A stretch of 64,000 nucleotides of DNA from Talinum fruticosum (GCA_021018815.1 JAITYX010000079.1:186001-250000), one strand, 5' to 3'. Counted from the first letter of the stretch, positions 13,381 to 27,585 are shown. The notes: generated by a model from the sequence alone, not told the origin. Numbers and translations: made by a program.

Positions 13381-14799
13381 ATTTATTTTTCTTAATTTGT
13401 CTTCGATCTATACTTATATGTGGTTTGTTTTATTTGTTTTGCTTTCAAAATTCTAATCTTGCTTTAATTAAGGTTTATTAATTATGTTTATGACTCTCTC
13501 TCTCTCTCTCTTGTTTGATTTTGTTTTGCTGAATGGTGATCAAGATTGGATTGTAAGTGTGGTAAAATATACAGATTATTACAGTCATATTTTGGTGCAA
13601 GTTTGTTGGGAAACATGGAAGATGAAATGGGGTTTCTATAATTATGAAAAAAAGAAGAAGAAAAGGAGCAATAAATGTATTAATCTCCAAAACAGTGAAA
13701 GGTTCTTATGTATGGAGGGTATTTCCATTTTTGTGAAATATGAAAAGACAGTAAGAATTTTATTAGATTTTATTACAACATATGCTAATGCTACCCCTCT
13801 TTATATAAATTTGTACCTGATCAGATCAAGAAAGGGTCTATAGCTGCCTAGCTAGGGCTGCATAAATCTTCTTGTCATCTTTGACTGTGGTTTTTTTTTA
13901 ATTTTTGATTTGATTTGATTTGATTTATTCGATTTGTTTTTCCAGATTTGTGAATGAATACATTCTTCTTTGTGATGACTATGGATCATATTAGATTATT
14001 CAAATTTAGCTTTGATAATAGATGATGCTCTATAATCTCCTAACCAAAAAATAAATAAAAAAAGATAATCTTTAATTTTTTTACAAAAAATATACTTTTT
14101 TTTTTTGCAATCACTTTTGTTATGAAAATAGCTTGCATGTGTTAAATCTTGCACATATAATGGATAGGCTCAAGTTTTTTTTTTTTTTTATTTAAAAAAT
14201 TCACTGGATATAATTTCAACAACACAAATAAGTGCATATATTATGATATATACAGTGGAGTTTGAGTTTTCGATTTGTTTTAGTAGAGTAACTTAGGAAG
14301 GAGATAAGAAGGGCGACGACTTGATTACGAGTGTGATGAAAGTTTAATGTATGTAATGTTAAATGAATCTAAGTCAATACTCCCTTTATTTCATAATACT
14401 TATCACTTTAATTAATTTTTTTGTTAAATAATACTGTATTTATCACAGTGTCAATGACACATTAATAATTAATTTATCAATTTTATTCTTATTAATTTGT
14501 ATTTTTTTCTCCTTTTTTATTAATTTTCTTCATTTTCATTAAAAACCTTGAGTCAATTCGATCTTTTAACACTTTGTGACGAGTTTTGTGTTTTTTGATA
14601 TTACCTTACAGCTATAAAACGGCAAGTATTGTGGAATATAATTGTCGTATGATATACAACCACTTCATTGGATGATATATTCATGAATAATCTCAATCAT
14701 AGTTTTGCTTTCGGATACGACTTAATTATTGGATTGTTCATTCTTCTTGATAAATAAACACAAAATCTTAGACCTAAGTGTTGAATTGTTAGAAACAAA

Positions 14800-14837
<38 letters not shown>

Positions 14838-15720
14838 CAACACTGAGATAATATTGGTTGGGTGTTAAATCCTTGTTTTTGTTTGTTATGTGACATTAAT
14901 TGAGACATTGAGGGATCCTCGATTCACACATAGATGTAGAGGAGAAGGTGGGTCGTTCCCTTCCAATAATACATTTAAAGACAAATATACAACGTACGTT
15001 ATACATCCCTTAGTTCCCCCACTTAGCATATAATTGATTATATCACCTTTATATTATAACAAGAAATTTGGAAGATGCCAAGATGGGATTAGCCATGACA
15101 TGATATGATAGCCCTCATTTCATTCTTCCATCACCTATAAATGTGGCTTGGCTTGTTCATACTTCCATCATAATACCCCAAGTCAACTCTCTCTTCAGTA
15201 GCTTTACTTCATACCATGCCCATTCATATTATATATTGTCTTTTTCATAAACTAATTTTAAATTTATTTAATTAGCAAAATTTAAGCATTAGATTAGGAA
15301 TATAATAAATTCAAGATTATACGCTTGTCTAAAATTTGAATATATATAATAGAATGGATATCTTTGTTAACTCAGTGAAGCTTATTGCCACCGTTAACCC
15401 AGTGAATATAATTTAAATAAAATTTTAAAAATTACATGGGGATCACAAGACCCCATACTTCCTTTTATCCATAAGCTATCTTTGTTAACCTAATCAAGTG
15501 TGCTGCTAAAATTTGAATATTATAATAGAATGGATATCTTGTCAAAAGGGTTTTTGGATAGTTATGTTGAATATTGTGAAATTATGGGATTCAAATAAAA
15601 CATTTTTTTTTAGGGCTTTCAGTCTTTCTCTATCCTGTTCTGTGTTGTTCTCAAATCAAACATAGTTGGTTGATTTTCACATCAAAATAGTATTCTAGGA
15701 ATGGCCAAAAATCGACCCCA
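13381..15720. other. Intergenic spacer
   Basis: AT-rich, with no gene seen. The open frame at 13484-13843 is low-complexity and unsupported. It contains a Stowaway-like remnant (14380 to about 14640) and a TA microsatellite (about 14806-14836). Confidence 0.6.
14380..14640. mobile_element. Degenerate Stowaway-like MITE
   Basis: It begins CTCCCTTTATTTCATAATAC after a TA, the classic Stowaway terminus, and shares interior phrases (acattaataattaattt, tcttcattttcatt) with the stretches at about 9115-9360 and, inverted, 31128-31395. The right terminus (aaaacggcaagtattgtgg) is degraded. Confidence 0.5.
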
Positions 15721-15750
15721 GCCCAAAAACTTATAGATATCAAGTATTTA

Positions 15751-15817
15751 TGGGCTTGTACTGGCCCAAGTCTGGCCCAAGTCAAATAGATGGGCCTTTC
15801 TTCAAATTTCTGGCCCA
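15751..15817 (+). promoter_or_regulatory. Cluster of GGCCCA (site II-type) boxes upstream of the SAM gene
   Basis: GGCCCA occurs at 15763-15768, 15774-15779 and 15812-15817, and its complement TGGGCC at 15791-15796: four copies within 55 bases. In plants GGCCCA/site II elements are bound by TCP factors and are enriched in promoters of genes active in dividing cells. They sit about 80-130 bases before a CT-rich leader, the expected proximal promoter position. Confidence 0.55.
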
Positions 15818-15885
15818 TTTTATTCCCACCCCACATGAAGGGGGAAGAAAAATGAAGGAAAATTAAAAGCCACTCTGGTCCGCTC

Positions 15886-15891
<6 letters not shown>

Positions 15892-15928
<37 letters not shown>
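15892..15928. repeat. (CT)n microsatellite in the SAM gene leader
   Basis: About 18 CT units; CT tracts just downstream of plant transcription starts are common. Confidence 0.95.
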
Positions 15929-15930
<2 letters not shown>

Positions 15931-16191
15931 GAAGCAGCGCTGCTCTTTCCCTCTATCGCCTTCCTACCTTCGGACACTGGGCAGAAGAAAGGGATAATCT
16001 TCCATTGTGGATATTCTAAATCACTTTGTGACGCCACTTCTTTCCATATCTTTCAACTTCCTATTTTAGCGCGTTATTCGCAGATGCTCACTGCCCACTT
16101 GTTTATCGATTGATTTGGGCTTCTATTTGAGAGGATTAGTTTCACTAGGTAGCTACTTGTTTGCTGAAATTCTGGAGTTTTTGGAGCTCTT

Positions 16192-19100
16192 ATGAATCCT
16201 AGTATGTCGGATCATTGGAGGTCTCGCGACACTTATGCACATAGTGATCGGGTAAGTTTCATCTATTTTGCTAGTATTTATTCTCTAATTAGGGTTCTGC
16301 TGCTTTCAATTTATCTGGGTTTTTTCCCCGCAAATTAATGATTGTTTCGAACTACTCCTATAAGTTGGGATTTTTGTTTTTGATTATGAGCATAAAATCT
16401 GTGACCCATTTGCTTCCCCATCAATTTTGTGAGGTCCAATCATAGCTTCTGATCATATGGAGTTCTAATCTTTGGCAATATGCATTGGGTGGATGTTCTG
16501 ATAAGTATATGGATATTGGATGATTTGCCTTTCAATTTCTTCTAAACTGTATAAATTGCATTATATTTAAGTGCCCTGGATAGGCGGCTAACAAAACATG
16601 TTCCGGGAGGTTCATTTATAAATCAGTTGTTGGATTTGGATTGAATAGGAGCTAATTTTTGTGTGAACTAAACAAAGCATTTCCCTTGTCAAGATTGTTA
16701 AGAATGTTGCTGATGTTTTGAGTAATTGGCTTTGAGTAAATGTAGGTGGTGCAGAGGGCAGTCACGGTGTCAGAAGATGGGTTTCCAAATGGCATGTCCA
16801 TCGCAGGAAGAAAACGTTCCGTTAGCAATAGATTGAGTGGGGGCTCGGATGATGCAAATCAGCACTACAACAAGCGGTATGTGCATCTTCCTTGTGAATG
16901 ATAGAATGTCATCCTGTGTAATGAGCCCTTTAAACGTTGGCGCTTTAACTGGTTTTTAATGTACTTTATTAAATTGTGCGAAATATTACGTATATGGATT
17001 TATACCCCGCCTGACTAGCATGATTAAAAGTGTGCTGTTTGAAGCAGCTTTGCCCTGCAATGCTCTTTGAGTTCAATATCGTTTTGGTGTGTTTTTGCAG
17101 CAGCTGATCAACCAATACCTAAAAATTCCGCATAGAGTAGGTGTAGCTGTGTATGGAAGGAGCGATGTACATGGCCTTACCTCTATAATTGGATTGCAGA
17201 CAGTCCCCTTCTACGGTTCCTATATTTGAAAGATGTTGACGATTGACTACCCTACAACAAAGGATATAGAGCCCAATTTAGTGATGACCAACTAGAATGA
17301 GTGTTTGTTTCTTCCTTTCTATATCGTTATATGTAGCAGGCATGCCTGGATCTGGGTTTCAACTTTCATCTGTTTGAGGACTATAGTGCAGGTAGAGGAA
17401 AACGTTTTTTTGTGAAATGTCTTTCTAGTGTACTCATGATATTACAGAGACATGAATTTACATGGGAGGCCAGTTTGTACGGTTTTTGGTTTTGCTTTAC
17501 GGGCTGGCTTTTAATATCCTCTGCAACCGTTGCAGGCATCATGGGGAGAATCATGGTCCAAGCAGCTCAAATGGTAATAGATCTAAATGTGCATTCTTAT
17601 GTGCTTTTGTATTTCTAGAATCTGTTTTCTTGTTACTGACCATGGTGCCTTTGATATACTAAGATGTGCATCTTGACAAAGATGACCTCCGGTTCAAACT
17701 AATGCAAAAGAACATGGTTAAGAAATCGCAAAGCAATGATTCATGGGGTAATTTGGATCTCCGGTATAAACTATCAAGTAGGACTTCTCAGCCTTCTGTA
17801 AATTGTAAGATGCTGTATCCATCCGAAGCTAGTTTTAGTACACGGCGTACCGTGCATGAACCAAGGGGTGCTGGGATAACAAGGCAATCCATGATTGAAC
17901 CCAGGGATACTGCCATATTCGGGCGACTTCCTTCCTCAAGGAACACAAGTGGCTTGTCCATGTCAGACCCTGGTAGAACTTATCCCTCTTGTGCGTTGAA
18001 CAATTTGAGACAATTATCTCCTGAAAGGATCTCACACGCTGCTACTGCTAGGGGACTCCCACCTGAAAGAAGTAAGGAATCATTACAGAGAACATTAGAG
18101 ATACAGAGATCATTAGTCAGGGCATATGGCGATGAAAGGTCTAGTTCCTGTTTGGGAATTAGTCCATCAAGACCTGTCCGTTCTTCTGCATTTCTGACAA
18201 GGTCTTCTATACCTGCTGCTCCTGTCAGTTCCATTACACCTCTTCCTGCTTATTATCCTCAAGGAAGTGGAATTGTACAGAAGATTCCGTCTATGGTATG
18301 GATCATAATCGTTGCCCCTAATGTGTTAATTATTTTCAGTGGAGAATTGCTGTTATACATTTCGGCATATGAAATTTCATACAGCATAATTCCTAGTAAA
18401 TTTGTATATCTGCAAAGTATCAGAAGAATTATATTTACTTCTATAAATTTGAACACATTTGAGGAAATTATAACAATTGTTTATTTGTGCTCGCAAAAGG
18501 AGATTTTGACTTGTTTGAATTTCATTGTTGACTATATTTTTACGGACAAGATACTATAGTATGGTGTAAGTTTAGCTACTGCCTGTCAAAGATGTACTAT
18601 ACCTGATTTTTCCATATTTTATTCAGTTGTTATTGTGTGCATAATTAGGTCTTGCGAAGCAGCTACATAGCATGCATGTGATTAGCTTTCTAACTTTTTT
18701 CCCCTTAAATATTTTGTTTCAAGTTACCAGAGCCATAGAGCATTTAGGGAACCTGGACAAACTACTAATGCACTGAGCCAAAGGCTTTAGAATTTGTAGT
18801 ATCTGATCCTTGCAGGCAGTTATGCTTTTGTGGGTGTTGATATTGGTTTAAATCGTAGCCACACAGAGGTTGCCCTGGTTGTTATATTTCATATTTTCAT
18901 TTGTCTGCATCATTCCCACTATAGGGCGATGAATATCCCACTGTTGAAAGCTTGTTGCGTTCTCTGGGCTTGGAGAAATACGCAGTTCACTTCAAGGCTG
19001 AGGAGGTATGCATCTGATATTTGAAATGTTATTTCACTCTTCTTTGAATTTTTCTTGCATATTTGTTTAGCTTCCCAATGAAATAGGACACTGATCATTC

Positions 19101-20703
19101 GGCAGCTTAAAACTTGTCATTGTCCGAACTCCAAAGTATTTAACTCAGAGAAAGAACATTCCTACTCTGGCACGGGTCTTTTCCCTTCTATTTTCATTTC
19201 TTTGCTCTTGGTTTGTATGTATCATTTCTTTGCTCTTGATATCCAACCTCTGACATTTGTGTATATAACAACCAAATCTAACAGCTGTTTGGATCTTTTT
19301 TGTTTATTTTTCGGCCAAAAAGGTTACCGAGATTGGTGATTTTATTATGTAAACAAACTCCGGCTAATTTTTGGGTTATTTATTATTTTCTGACCACAAG
19401 GATTACTGAATTTCGTGGTTTTATTTTATATGCCAATGCCAAAAGGATGGAAGTTATTGTCAAAACATGGTTAAATTTGTTATTTAGGGATACCTCAAAA
19501 AGGTACATGCGATTACCTTGTTTTCAGTGGGCTTCTTGCATTAGGGAATTATCAAAGCTGTACTTTCTGTTTCTGGTGTTTCTAAGTAGTATGACTTGCT
19601 GATTTGGTGTCATTTTGGCACAAGAAAGGGAAATTCTGACATTTTGATGAGACTGATAGGAGTTATGAGTGGTTAATTAGCTTCATATTGTGGGAATTAA
19701 CCCGTAAGGTACAGTTTTCCCAATTATGCTTATAATTTCTAGTCCTTGCTGAAGATGCACACACGCATAGCACTGCGTTGTACACAACTGAGTCCATCTT
19801 TAATCATCTGTGCGATACGGCCTTGGGTAAGCAATGGCTTATCATATTTGCTTGTGCGTTCTGTCATTATTGTGTATTTGTAATAGGAAGTGATGACTAG
19901 CTTATTAGTGTGTTGTCTGTAAGAATTGGTTAACTCTCTTTGAAAGCTTTCTACTAACTCTTTGGCTATCCTTTGTGGTTTAGAGCCCGCTGATCTTATT
20001 TTCATCAAAATGTTTGGATCCTTTCAGTGATCTGCTGTTCTTACTCAGTGTAGTATGATTGAGTTTTGCTAATCAAAAAACAAATTGTATGATTGAGTGT
20101 TCTTGCTTCACCTTGCAAAACATTTGATCATGTTCCTGGGTGTTTGACGTTCAGTTTGCTTCACTCATGCTTGAAGCAACTTTGATGTACTGTGATCTCA
20201 AAATAACATAAGATGTTAACGACACATACTCACATATTACACTCTTGTTAATGTCACAGACTCGCATATTACGCTCTTTGTATCTACTTGCATATCCTGG
20301 TTTAGAATAAGACTCGGGCTTATCTTCATTATGTCTATTCTTTATTGTGATTTGAGCAGATAGACATGAATGCATTCAGGCAGTTAGGTGACAATGACCT
20401 GAAAGAGCTGGGCATACCTATGGTAACTATATTGACCTACTCGTTTTTATTGTTTTGTTTTTTGTTTTTTAACTTTTTTCATTTCTTGTCTTCTGTGCTT
20501 CTGCCGAATGCAGATGTATGTGACTCGATCACCTCTTGTTCACATAGAGGCTTGCACCCTGCCCTGCCTTTAGTCCCCCTTGCTATTGGTAGACTTTCCT
20601 GACCAACGACGATTTGTTGTTTTTGCATTAGGGACCAAGAAAGAAAATTCTTCAAGCCATCATGTCGACTTTCAGACGGTACCCAAGAGGGAGCTGTTGC
20701 TAG
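16192..20703 (+). CDS. SAM (sterile alpha motif) domain-containing protein
   Basis: Seven exons join in frame: 16192-16251, 16746-16876, 17536-17573, 17664-18295, 18925-19005, 20360-20422, 20632-20703, all GT-AG, giving 1077 bases and 358 residues. Exon 4 is the large one and contains DLRFKLMQKN, a motif I associate with the plant SAM protein At3g07760, followed by an Arg/Ser/Pro-rich, probably disordered linker. The C-terminal SAM domain (about residues 288-352) is spread over exons 5-7: PTVESLLRSLGLEKYAVHF, NAFRQLGDNDLKELGI and GPRKKILQAI. SAM domains mediate protein or RNA binding; the partner is unknown. Exon 2 could also start at 16755, because two in-frame AG acceptors lie nine bases apart (gtag/gcag). 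Exon 3 (38 bases) was chosen because it joins phases 2 and 1 without a stop. The 3' UTR runs to roughly 21050. Confidence 0.85.
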
Positions 20704-21060
20704 TGTAACAATACATGATCGGAAAGATCACTTCCCGCTGATTTTTTGCTCATGTTTGGACAAGTTTCCCGCCAGAGTGGATAACGAAGGAGCTTTATTC
20801 ACTAGTCAAACTCCGTGATTTTGAAACTGGGACTTTAGAAGGAGATACATGTAAATGGTACACGATAAATTTTGGGATGATATGGAAGATCCTTACACTA
20901 GTATGCCGCAAGACAACGAAATGTAATGTAACTAACAGAAGAAAATTGGGAAAGCTTGTAGTTGACTGCATGCCATTCTATCTGCATTATATTCCGCTGT
21001 ATTGAACAAGTCATTAACTAGATTGAATTACCTCCAAGCTCATGACTCTCTATCCAAGAT
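20704..21060 (+). other. 3' untranslated region of the SAM gene (estimated)
   Basis: Sequence after the stop lacks coding features and ends in AT-rich DNA. The exact polyadenylation point cannot be set by eye. Confidence 0.35.
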
Positions 21061-21354
21061 CATCCTCTTCCAACGTTCAAACTTGAAAAGCTGCTGATAT
21101 CAGAGATCTGATGTACACTATTACGATCAAAAGTCTTTACTATTCAAACACATAAAGAGGAATCTGTTCTAATAGTAGCGGCTAACCCCCATCCCCCACC
21201 AGACACCCAATTTTTTTCTAAAAATACAACTTTTAGTCTCACATTACAATGAGTCCTTTGGAGTTTACACTGTCTGCGACTTAGACTTAAATTTCACAAC
21301 TCGACAAAGAAATATAAACCCAAGAAAATTTAAATCAAATATAATTTTTATATG

Positions 21355-21480
21355 AGATTTTGTTTTTTAGTCAAGGAAGGCAACAAAGGGTAATACAATA
21401 AAATAGGAGAGGTGGGGAATCGAACTTAAGACTTAATGTATCTAAGATTTCAGTCTTAACCACTAAACCTCATTGGCATA
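21355..21480 (-). mobile_element. Candidate tRNA-derived SINE remnant
   Basis: On the minus strand an A-box-like GGTTTAGTGG (complement of 21460-21469) is followed about 35 bases later by a B-box-like GTTCGATTCC (complement of 21416-21425). This is the internal RNA polymerase III promoter layout of tRNAs and tRNA-derived SINEs. No tRNA cloverleaf can be drawn, so a SINE relic is more likely than a tRNA gene. Confidence 0.35.
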
Positions 21481-24400
21481 TTATTCTTTCTATATGGTAA
21501 AGCATATGGAGGGGAGGAGATGGAGTTAGTATGTACTTGATACTTTGCAATTTAATGATAGTTTAAGAGTGCACGGTATCAAAACATAAACTAGTTGAAA
21601 AGAAAGAGGAAGCTACATGAAAAAAGCCTCTGAGTCTGACCAAACAAAGCATATTTTTTCTGAATCTGACGTTATATATCACAAGGTTCAGTGTCAGTCC
21701 ACTACTCAATCATTCTCCTGATATGCAGAATATGTATATAAAGAACCACTAAAACTATGTCAACTGGGAACTTACTTGTTAAATTCATGTCCAGAAAAGA
21801 TGCAACTAGTTGTACCTGTACTGTACAGGGTTTCAGAAAAACAAATTTGCAGAGTGGAACCAGAATTTATTTTTCAAGTTTATCAATAAAGCAGACAAAA
21901 AAACCTTTCCTGTTAAGTATAATTCTCTTTCCTTATTACTCAGCATAAAATCTAATGTTGATGCATCGAATATATGATGGCCAAGAATTGCAACCAAAAG
22001 TCACCTTCTTTTTCTTTTTTTTTTTTAGAGCTTCCAAAGGTCAAGTTGAATGTTGATCAATGTGGGAAACAACCCAAAAGAGGGCGGGTAAATGTGCATG
22101 CACTTGATCATATGTACCACCGACGACATTATAGGATTCAATTGTTGAGTAGTAATTATCCATATAATTATATAAGCAATGTGCTATAATGCCCTGTCTT
22201 TTGATATTTCTAATTTTTCATGCTTTTACTCTAAAATTACTACTGTTAAAATATTACTCATGTCGGTTTTATGGTTAATTCAAGTTCAGACAATTCAAAT
22301 ATTCAAACAAAACCACCATATTCAGACCTTATTTAGATTGCAGATTCGGACACCATAAACATACACGAACCCAAACCCGAACTCGAACAACCGATGCCTA
22401 AATAAGAATGTCAAAATTTATAATATAAACCTTTGAAACTTAGACCAAAATGATGTATGTCACTAAACCCTAATCTGAATGTTCGATGTCTAAACTTAAA
22501 AATCCAAATTTTTTATTAAAAATTTCCATGGTAAGGTGTTCTTTTGAGATTAATCTCATACTTTGACATATGATACCAAATCAAACTATAATCTCAATAT
22601 TCCACGAGATAAAAGCTAGAAATATATGAATTGATGTAATTTGATAGTGATCTTGACAAAAGGAGGGAGAGAGGGAGGGAGACATGGCTCTACAGCCCCC
22701 ATCATCTGGGGATCTACACTGTATAATGTATGTGGCTCTTGCAATTTCAACCCTCTATTCCGTGCATTCAAAACGTTGTGTCATGCAACAATACTATAAT
22801 AGTCAAGGAGCATAAGGGGCCATAGTTAGCCATTCTTCTTTTCCAGCACAGAAAGATTTAAAGAATCAAAATTTGTTGGCTTTCCTGCATTACCTTTTGC
22901 CCCTTTTTTTTTTTTTATGTCCGGGAATTTTCTTGGTGACTCAATTTCTTCGAAAATGAGTTGAAATATATCTGTGTCAATCACTAATATTGTCACGCGA
23001 TGTATGACATAAAATATGTGGATACATATTCAGATATTACACTTCAATATTCTCATATTTTTTAAAAAAGAAAATGATATGACATAAAATATCATATCGA
23101 AAGTTTCAAAATTCAAAGCAGATATGATTTGTGTGAAATAAAAGGGTCGTTAAAAGATGGATAACAACTCACCTAATTAGAAATCCATGATGACAAACAT
23201 GCATATAGCATGAAAAGAACCACTAAATAATGTGAATTAAAATACCCGTTTTTGAATTTTTTTCTCTTTTGTGAAGTAGAGAGCCATATGATATATCTAA
23301 GATTTAGTCAATATTGTAATGCTAGTTTTTTTTTTTTGTAAGTGTCAACACATAAGTCCTCCTAACAATGATTACTTAACTTATATAAATTCAGTTTTTC
23401 TCCAGGCCCGTGATTTTTGCCTGAGATTCAAAGACCAAATCAAATTTACCACAATCTAAGTTACTATTTCTTCTATTTCGGTTGAAATTTTCTGTCGTAC
23501 GTGGCACTTTCTGAGTAGATAGATGAGGAGATTAGATGTAATTTTTAGTTTATTCAACTTTCTCTCTCTAATTATCTATTTTTCAATGAGAAAGAATTTC
23601 CCGCAGTTGGTCGAAGAATAGGGGAGAGACCCGTGATCCATGAGGATTAATACTCGCGATCAATTTCAACATCATCCGGTAGATGAGAAGTTAAGATTTG
23701 TTGCTTCCCATTGTCTGCGGCCGCCGAGCTAAGGGCCAATCACTAAAGTAGAAAACACCAACATTGCCTAGGTTTTATGATCGAGAGCTAACCAACTTCA
23801 GCCGGTAAAGTTTTAAGACTTATATTAATTGTTACATGAGCTTGTACATGGCATATGGTTGTTCCTATTGGATGTATCTTCTTATAATCATATGTAAAGG
23901 GGTGTCCTATTAGCATTTGATTGTGTTAACGCCAGTAAAAATTTGGGCTATCGAACGATTTTTCCGACTCGGACAATTTGTACAAGCGTAAATTCGGATT
24001 GAAATCGGGTTCGGAAAACATAAATAGGACAGTTTTATTTTATGTCCAAATTTAAAATCATACCCAAACCCGATTTTTTTAAATTGGACAAATTCGCATA
24101 ATCGGATCATATGAAATTTTGCTAACACTAGATTCTATTATGGAGGTAGGGTCGAGGGGAATGTATCTAATAGAAGATGACATTATTCTAAGATGTATGT
24201 GGGAAAAAATAGATGTCTAAAATTATACACAAAAGTTTTAAAAACTAAAAGATTAAACCATGTCTTCATACTTATAATTAATTATACAGTGCATAAATAG
24301 TCAATATTATACTATGGTATATAATCGTTCAAATCTCACAAAGTATAATTTATTTTAATTCAATTTACCTTTGTTATTATTATTATAATTATGAAACCTA

Positions 24401-25714
24401 ATTTGTTGCATTGAGTTTCCTGAGAATACCACTAGGCGGCTTTTCATGTATGGTACATCAAAGTAAAAGGTAGTACTATCACTTAACTTTCATTTGTTTT
24501 ATCTAAAGTGGGGTTAGTCCCGATGAATGTGTGTCAAATTTAGAGCAAAATATTAACTAATATTTATTTAAAAATATTGGTCTAGTGGCTATGAAAAATT
24601 GTACATTCAGTGATAAAAAAATATAAAAAAAACATATAGTTTGAGTTTCTAGGATACTGGTTTAGGTTTCATGTAGTAAATATTATAAGATATTTGTGTA
24701 TAGTTAATGTCATAATATGACAAAGTATAGTGACACTTAAAACTAATCACATGAATGATGGCCTTTTTAAAAAATTATTATGCCCTTTTGGTCAAGATTG
24801 GTATACATCTTGTGACAAATATATTCTAGAGAAAAAGCAGTGGAATGAATCATGGATTAATTGGAAGATGAAAATTATATATATTGATGTGCTTCATGGT
24901 AGGGTTAGGGTCAGTGCCGGAGCTTTGTTATTGCTATCGGTGTTTTGGGATACCATTAATAAAATTTATTGTTTAAATATTTTTAAAAATTTATAAATTA
25001 TTAAAAGAAACATCCATAAAAAATAATAATACTTATAAAATTTAAAAATATTTAAAAAGAGACACATTTAAATAATTTTTTTTTAATCTCCGCCACTGGT
25101 TATGGTTATGGTTAAGGTGAAGGTGAGGGTTGGGTAGGGTCACCTCAAGATCCCCTCTAACTTAATGAAGAATTTTGAAATAAAATTTTAGAATTATTTA
25201 TATTGAAGATTAGATTAGATTGATTACTAACCAACCCACCCACCTAGAGCCACCATATAAATATAATACAATCCACACTTCTAATTAAACTAAATCCAAT
25301 CCCTCCTATTAATTCCACATGTCAATCTAATGAATTTGCTTAATGACAACCCCTCTTATTTGGAATTCTTCTCCACCAAATTCAAAGGAAGATATCGATT
25401 TGAATATTATTGTATAAAAAAAGACATGGAGTATAGAGAGACAAAAGCACGAACAAGAGAGACAGGGGAACCTAAAATTTTTTCTAAAAATATTAAAAAA
25501 GGGAATTGATGAGTATAAGGAACCTACTAGCTTAAAAAAAAAAAACAAATATAAATAGGTTAATCGTATCAGAGTTCAGAGTTAGGATATATTTGAAAAT
25601 TGAATAAATGTTATCAAGATACGTAATTATCGATTTGACTAATATATAACTTTCTTATTGATAGTAAAATCTTGACATATATCCCTCCTTTTAAACATAA
25701 AGTATACATATATT

Positions 25715-25809
25715 AAGGAGTCGTAAAGACTTATAAGTGGCTGTAAAAAAGTATAAGATAAGTGTAAAATTAGTTATAAACAATCTGTAAAACGTATACC
25801 GACTCCTAT
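25715..25809. mobile_element. Possible short MITE with AGGAGTCG inverted ends
   Basis: The left end AGGAGTCGTA and right end TACCGACTCCT are inverted repeats. The interior is rich in ttataa and gtaaa motifs like the MITE at 10413-10521, which suggests a related family. The target duplication is not clear. Confidence 0.35.
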
Positions 25810-27585
25810 TGGCATCAGTATAGACAATAGAATATATAAGTTAATATAAATTAGGAGCAATTGTTTTGTGATAATGCCCTAAAAGCTAAGAAGAGCTGGG
25901 GTCCAATTAGTAACAACTGTCCAACCCAACTCCTCTGCAGATTTGAATAATTAATAGTAATTTATGACTTGATTCACCCATATAACATATTTATGCTTTG
26001 TTTTTGAGGGGTTGAATTTTAAATTATGGGTTTTGGCTGCCCTAAGAAGATATGCCCAGATCTTAATGAAGACTAGCACATTTTATTTTAATTTAATTAT
26101 TATATTAATCAAAATATGCTTGCATCATTCCCCACTTCTTTTTATTCCTTGGTTTAGCAACTACTCTGCTGCTCTAAGAGCTCTCATAAAAATGGTCAAA
26201 ATACACATATTTTAAGTAATTCTTTTTAGATGTGCCTTTAATTAATTAATTGATTAATATTTGATTAGTATTGCAAAGAAGGTTCTTCTAGTGCTGAATA
26301 ATCACACTAAATAATATTATTATTATTATTATTATAAATATATTGAATATTTTGTAGTGGATGGGACTAGACAGGACAGCAGAGTGGTATTAATTAATTA
26401 ATTAATATTAATACTAGTATTAATTAATTCAAGATTTAGTATTTGATAAGGATTAGCTTTTTTGGTAGATGACATTATGTGAACTCCACTAGCTTGTTAG
26501 TTGGTCAAGCAAAATATGGTTTTTTTTTAATAAAAAAATATTATAATATATATAAATACATTTAAGTACAGTGCTAGATATTTTTTTTTTGTTACAGACC
26601 AGGAACCTCACCTGGGGATATATTATATTACATCTCCATCTTGATTTCTTTGACTTTTGTCATTTTGGGATTAATATAATCAGACTAGGTTTGGTACATA
26701 CCAAATCAGGTTAATTATAGGTCGAACCAAGTCAAATTATATTAACCTTCATTACTTCTTCATTGGGTTGATTTAGCTACATACAATCATTTTAAAATTA
26801 TTAATTACGATTGGATCACGTTAATTTTAACGCATCGGTTATTCAGATTTTAATTTATATAGAGGAACATAAATTAACGTGAATTTATAACTTTATATGT
26901 GCTCGTTTAGAATTTTGAACGATATTGTTAATTTGATGATCTATGGATTAGATTCAGATAATTTTTACCTGTATTTTACTTAATTAGTATTAATTATTAA
27001 TATACGGTTGCATGATTTAGCTGGATATATAATTATTTCAAAAAATATATTCAATGTCATTTCGAACACACCTGTCTATTTAATATTTTGTCAAATTATC
27101 TTGAATTTTGATTTGCATATTAAAATGTGTTTATTAAAATGGTACAAGTATGTATGATTAGTTTCACCAGATTTGAATATAATAAGAGTTGCTCACATAT
27201 TTGAACAAGGAGCATTAATTAATCATAGTTTATTAAAATACTCCACATTGTATTCCTTTAATTGCACGGTTAATCTATTGATTAAATTATGGTTATCGAC
27301 CATATCTCTTGTCGTTTATTAAAGCAACTGAATCCTCTGTGATAGAGAAAGCTTGAGGTGTATCTAATATTTTACTTAAAAGCTCTTTCAAATATTTTAA
27401 AATAAAAGAACCATTTTGCATGAGAGCTTCCCTTATCTGACTTAGTTTTTATTTTTTTATTTTTTGGCCTCCACCCACCCCTCATTTTTCTTTATTCCAC
27501 CCTTCCTCCTCATGACAAATAAAAACTATACCCCATCGTGTTCCTTGAGATGCAACGCATCGTCAAACCCTTTTAACTTCTCCCC

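Larger units (their letters stand above)
21061..27550. other. Intergenic spacer
   Basis: No convincing gene. It contains a SINE-like candidate (about 21355-21480, minus), a purine-rich patch with a small CCCC...GGGG hairpin near 22650-22710, a possible short inverted-repeat element (25715-25809) and several AT-rich low-complexity tracts. The short open frames here show no domain or motif I recognise. Confidence 0.6.

Noticed and set aside
13484..13843. 119-codon plus-strand frame
   Set aside because: Low-complexity, no domain, starts in a CT repeat; likely chance.
22680..22720. Small CCCCA...TGGGG hairpin as a possible microRNA precursor
   Set aside because: Stem of about five pairs only; no longer foldback arm could be traced.
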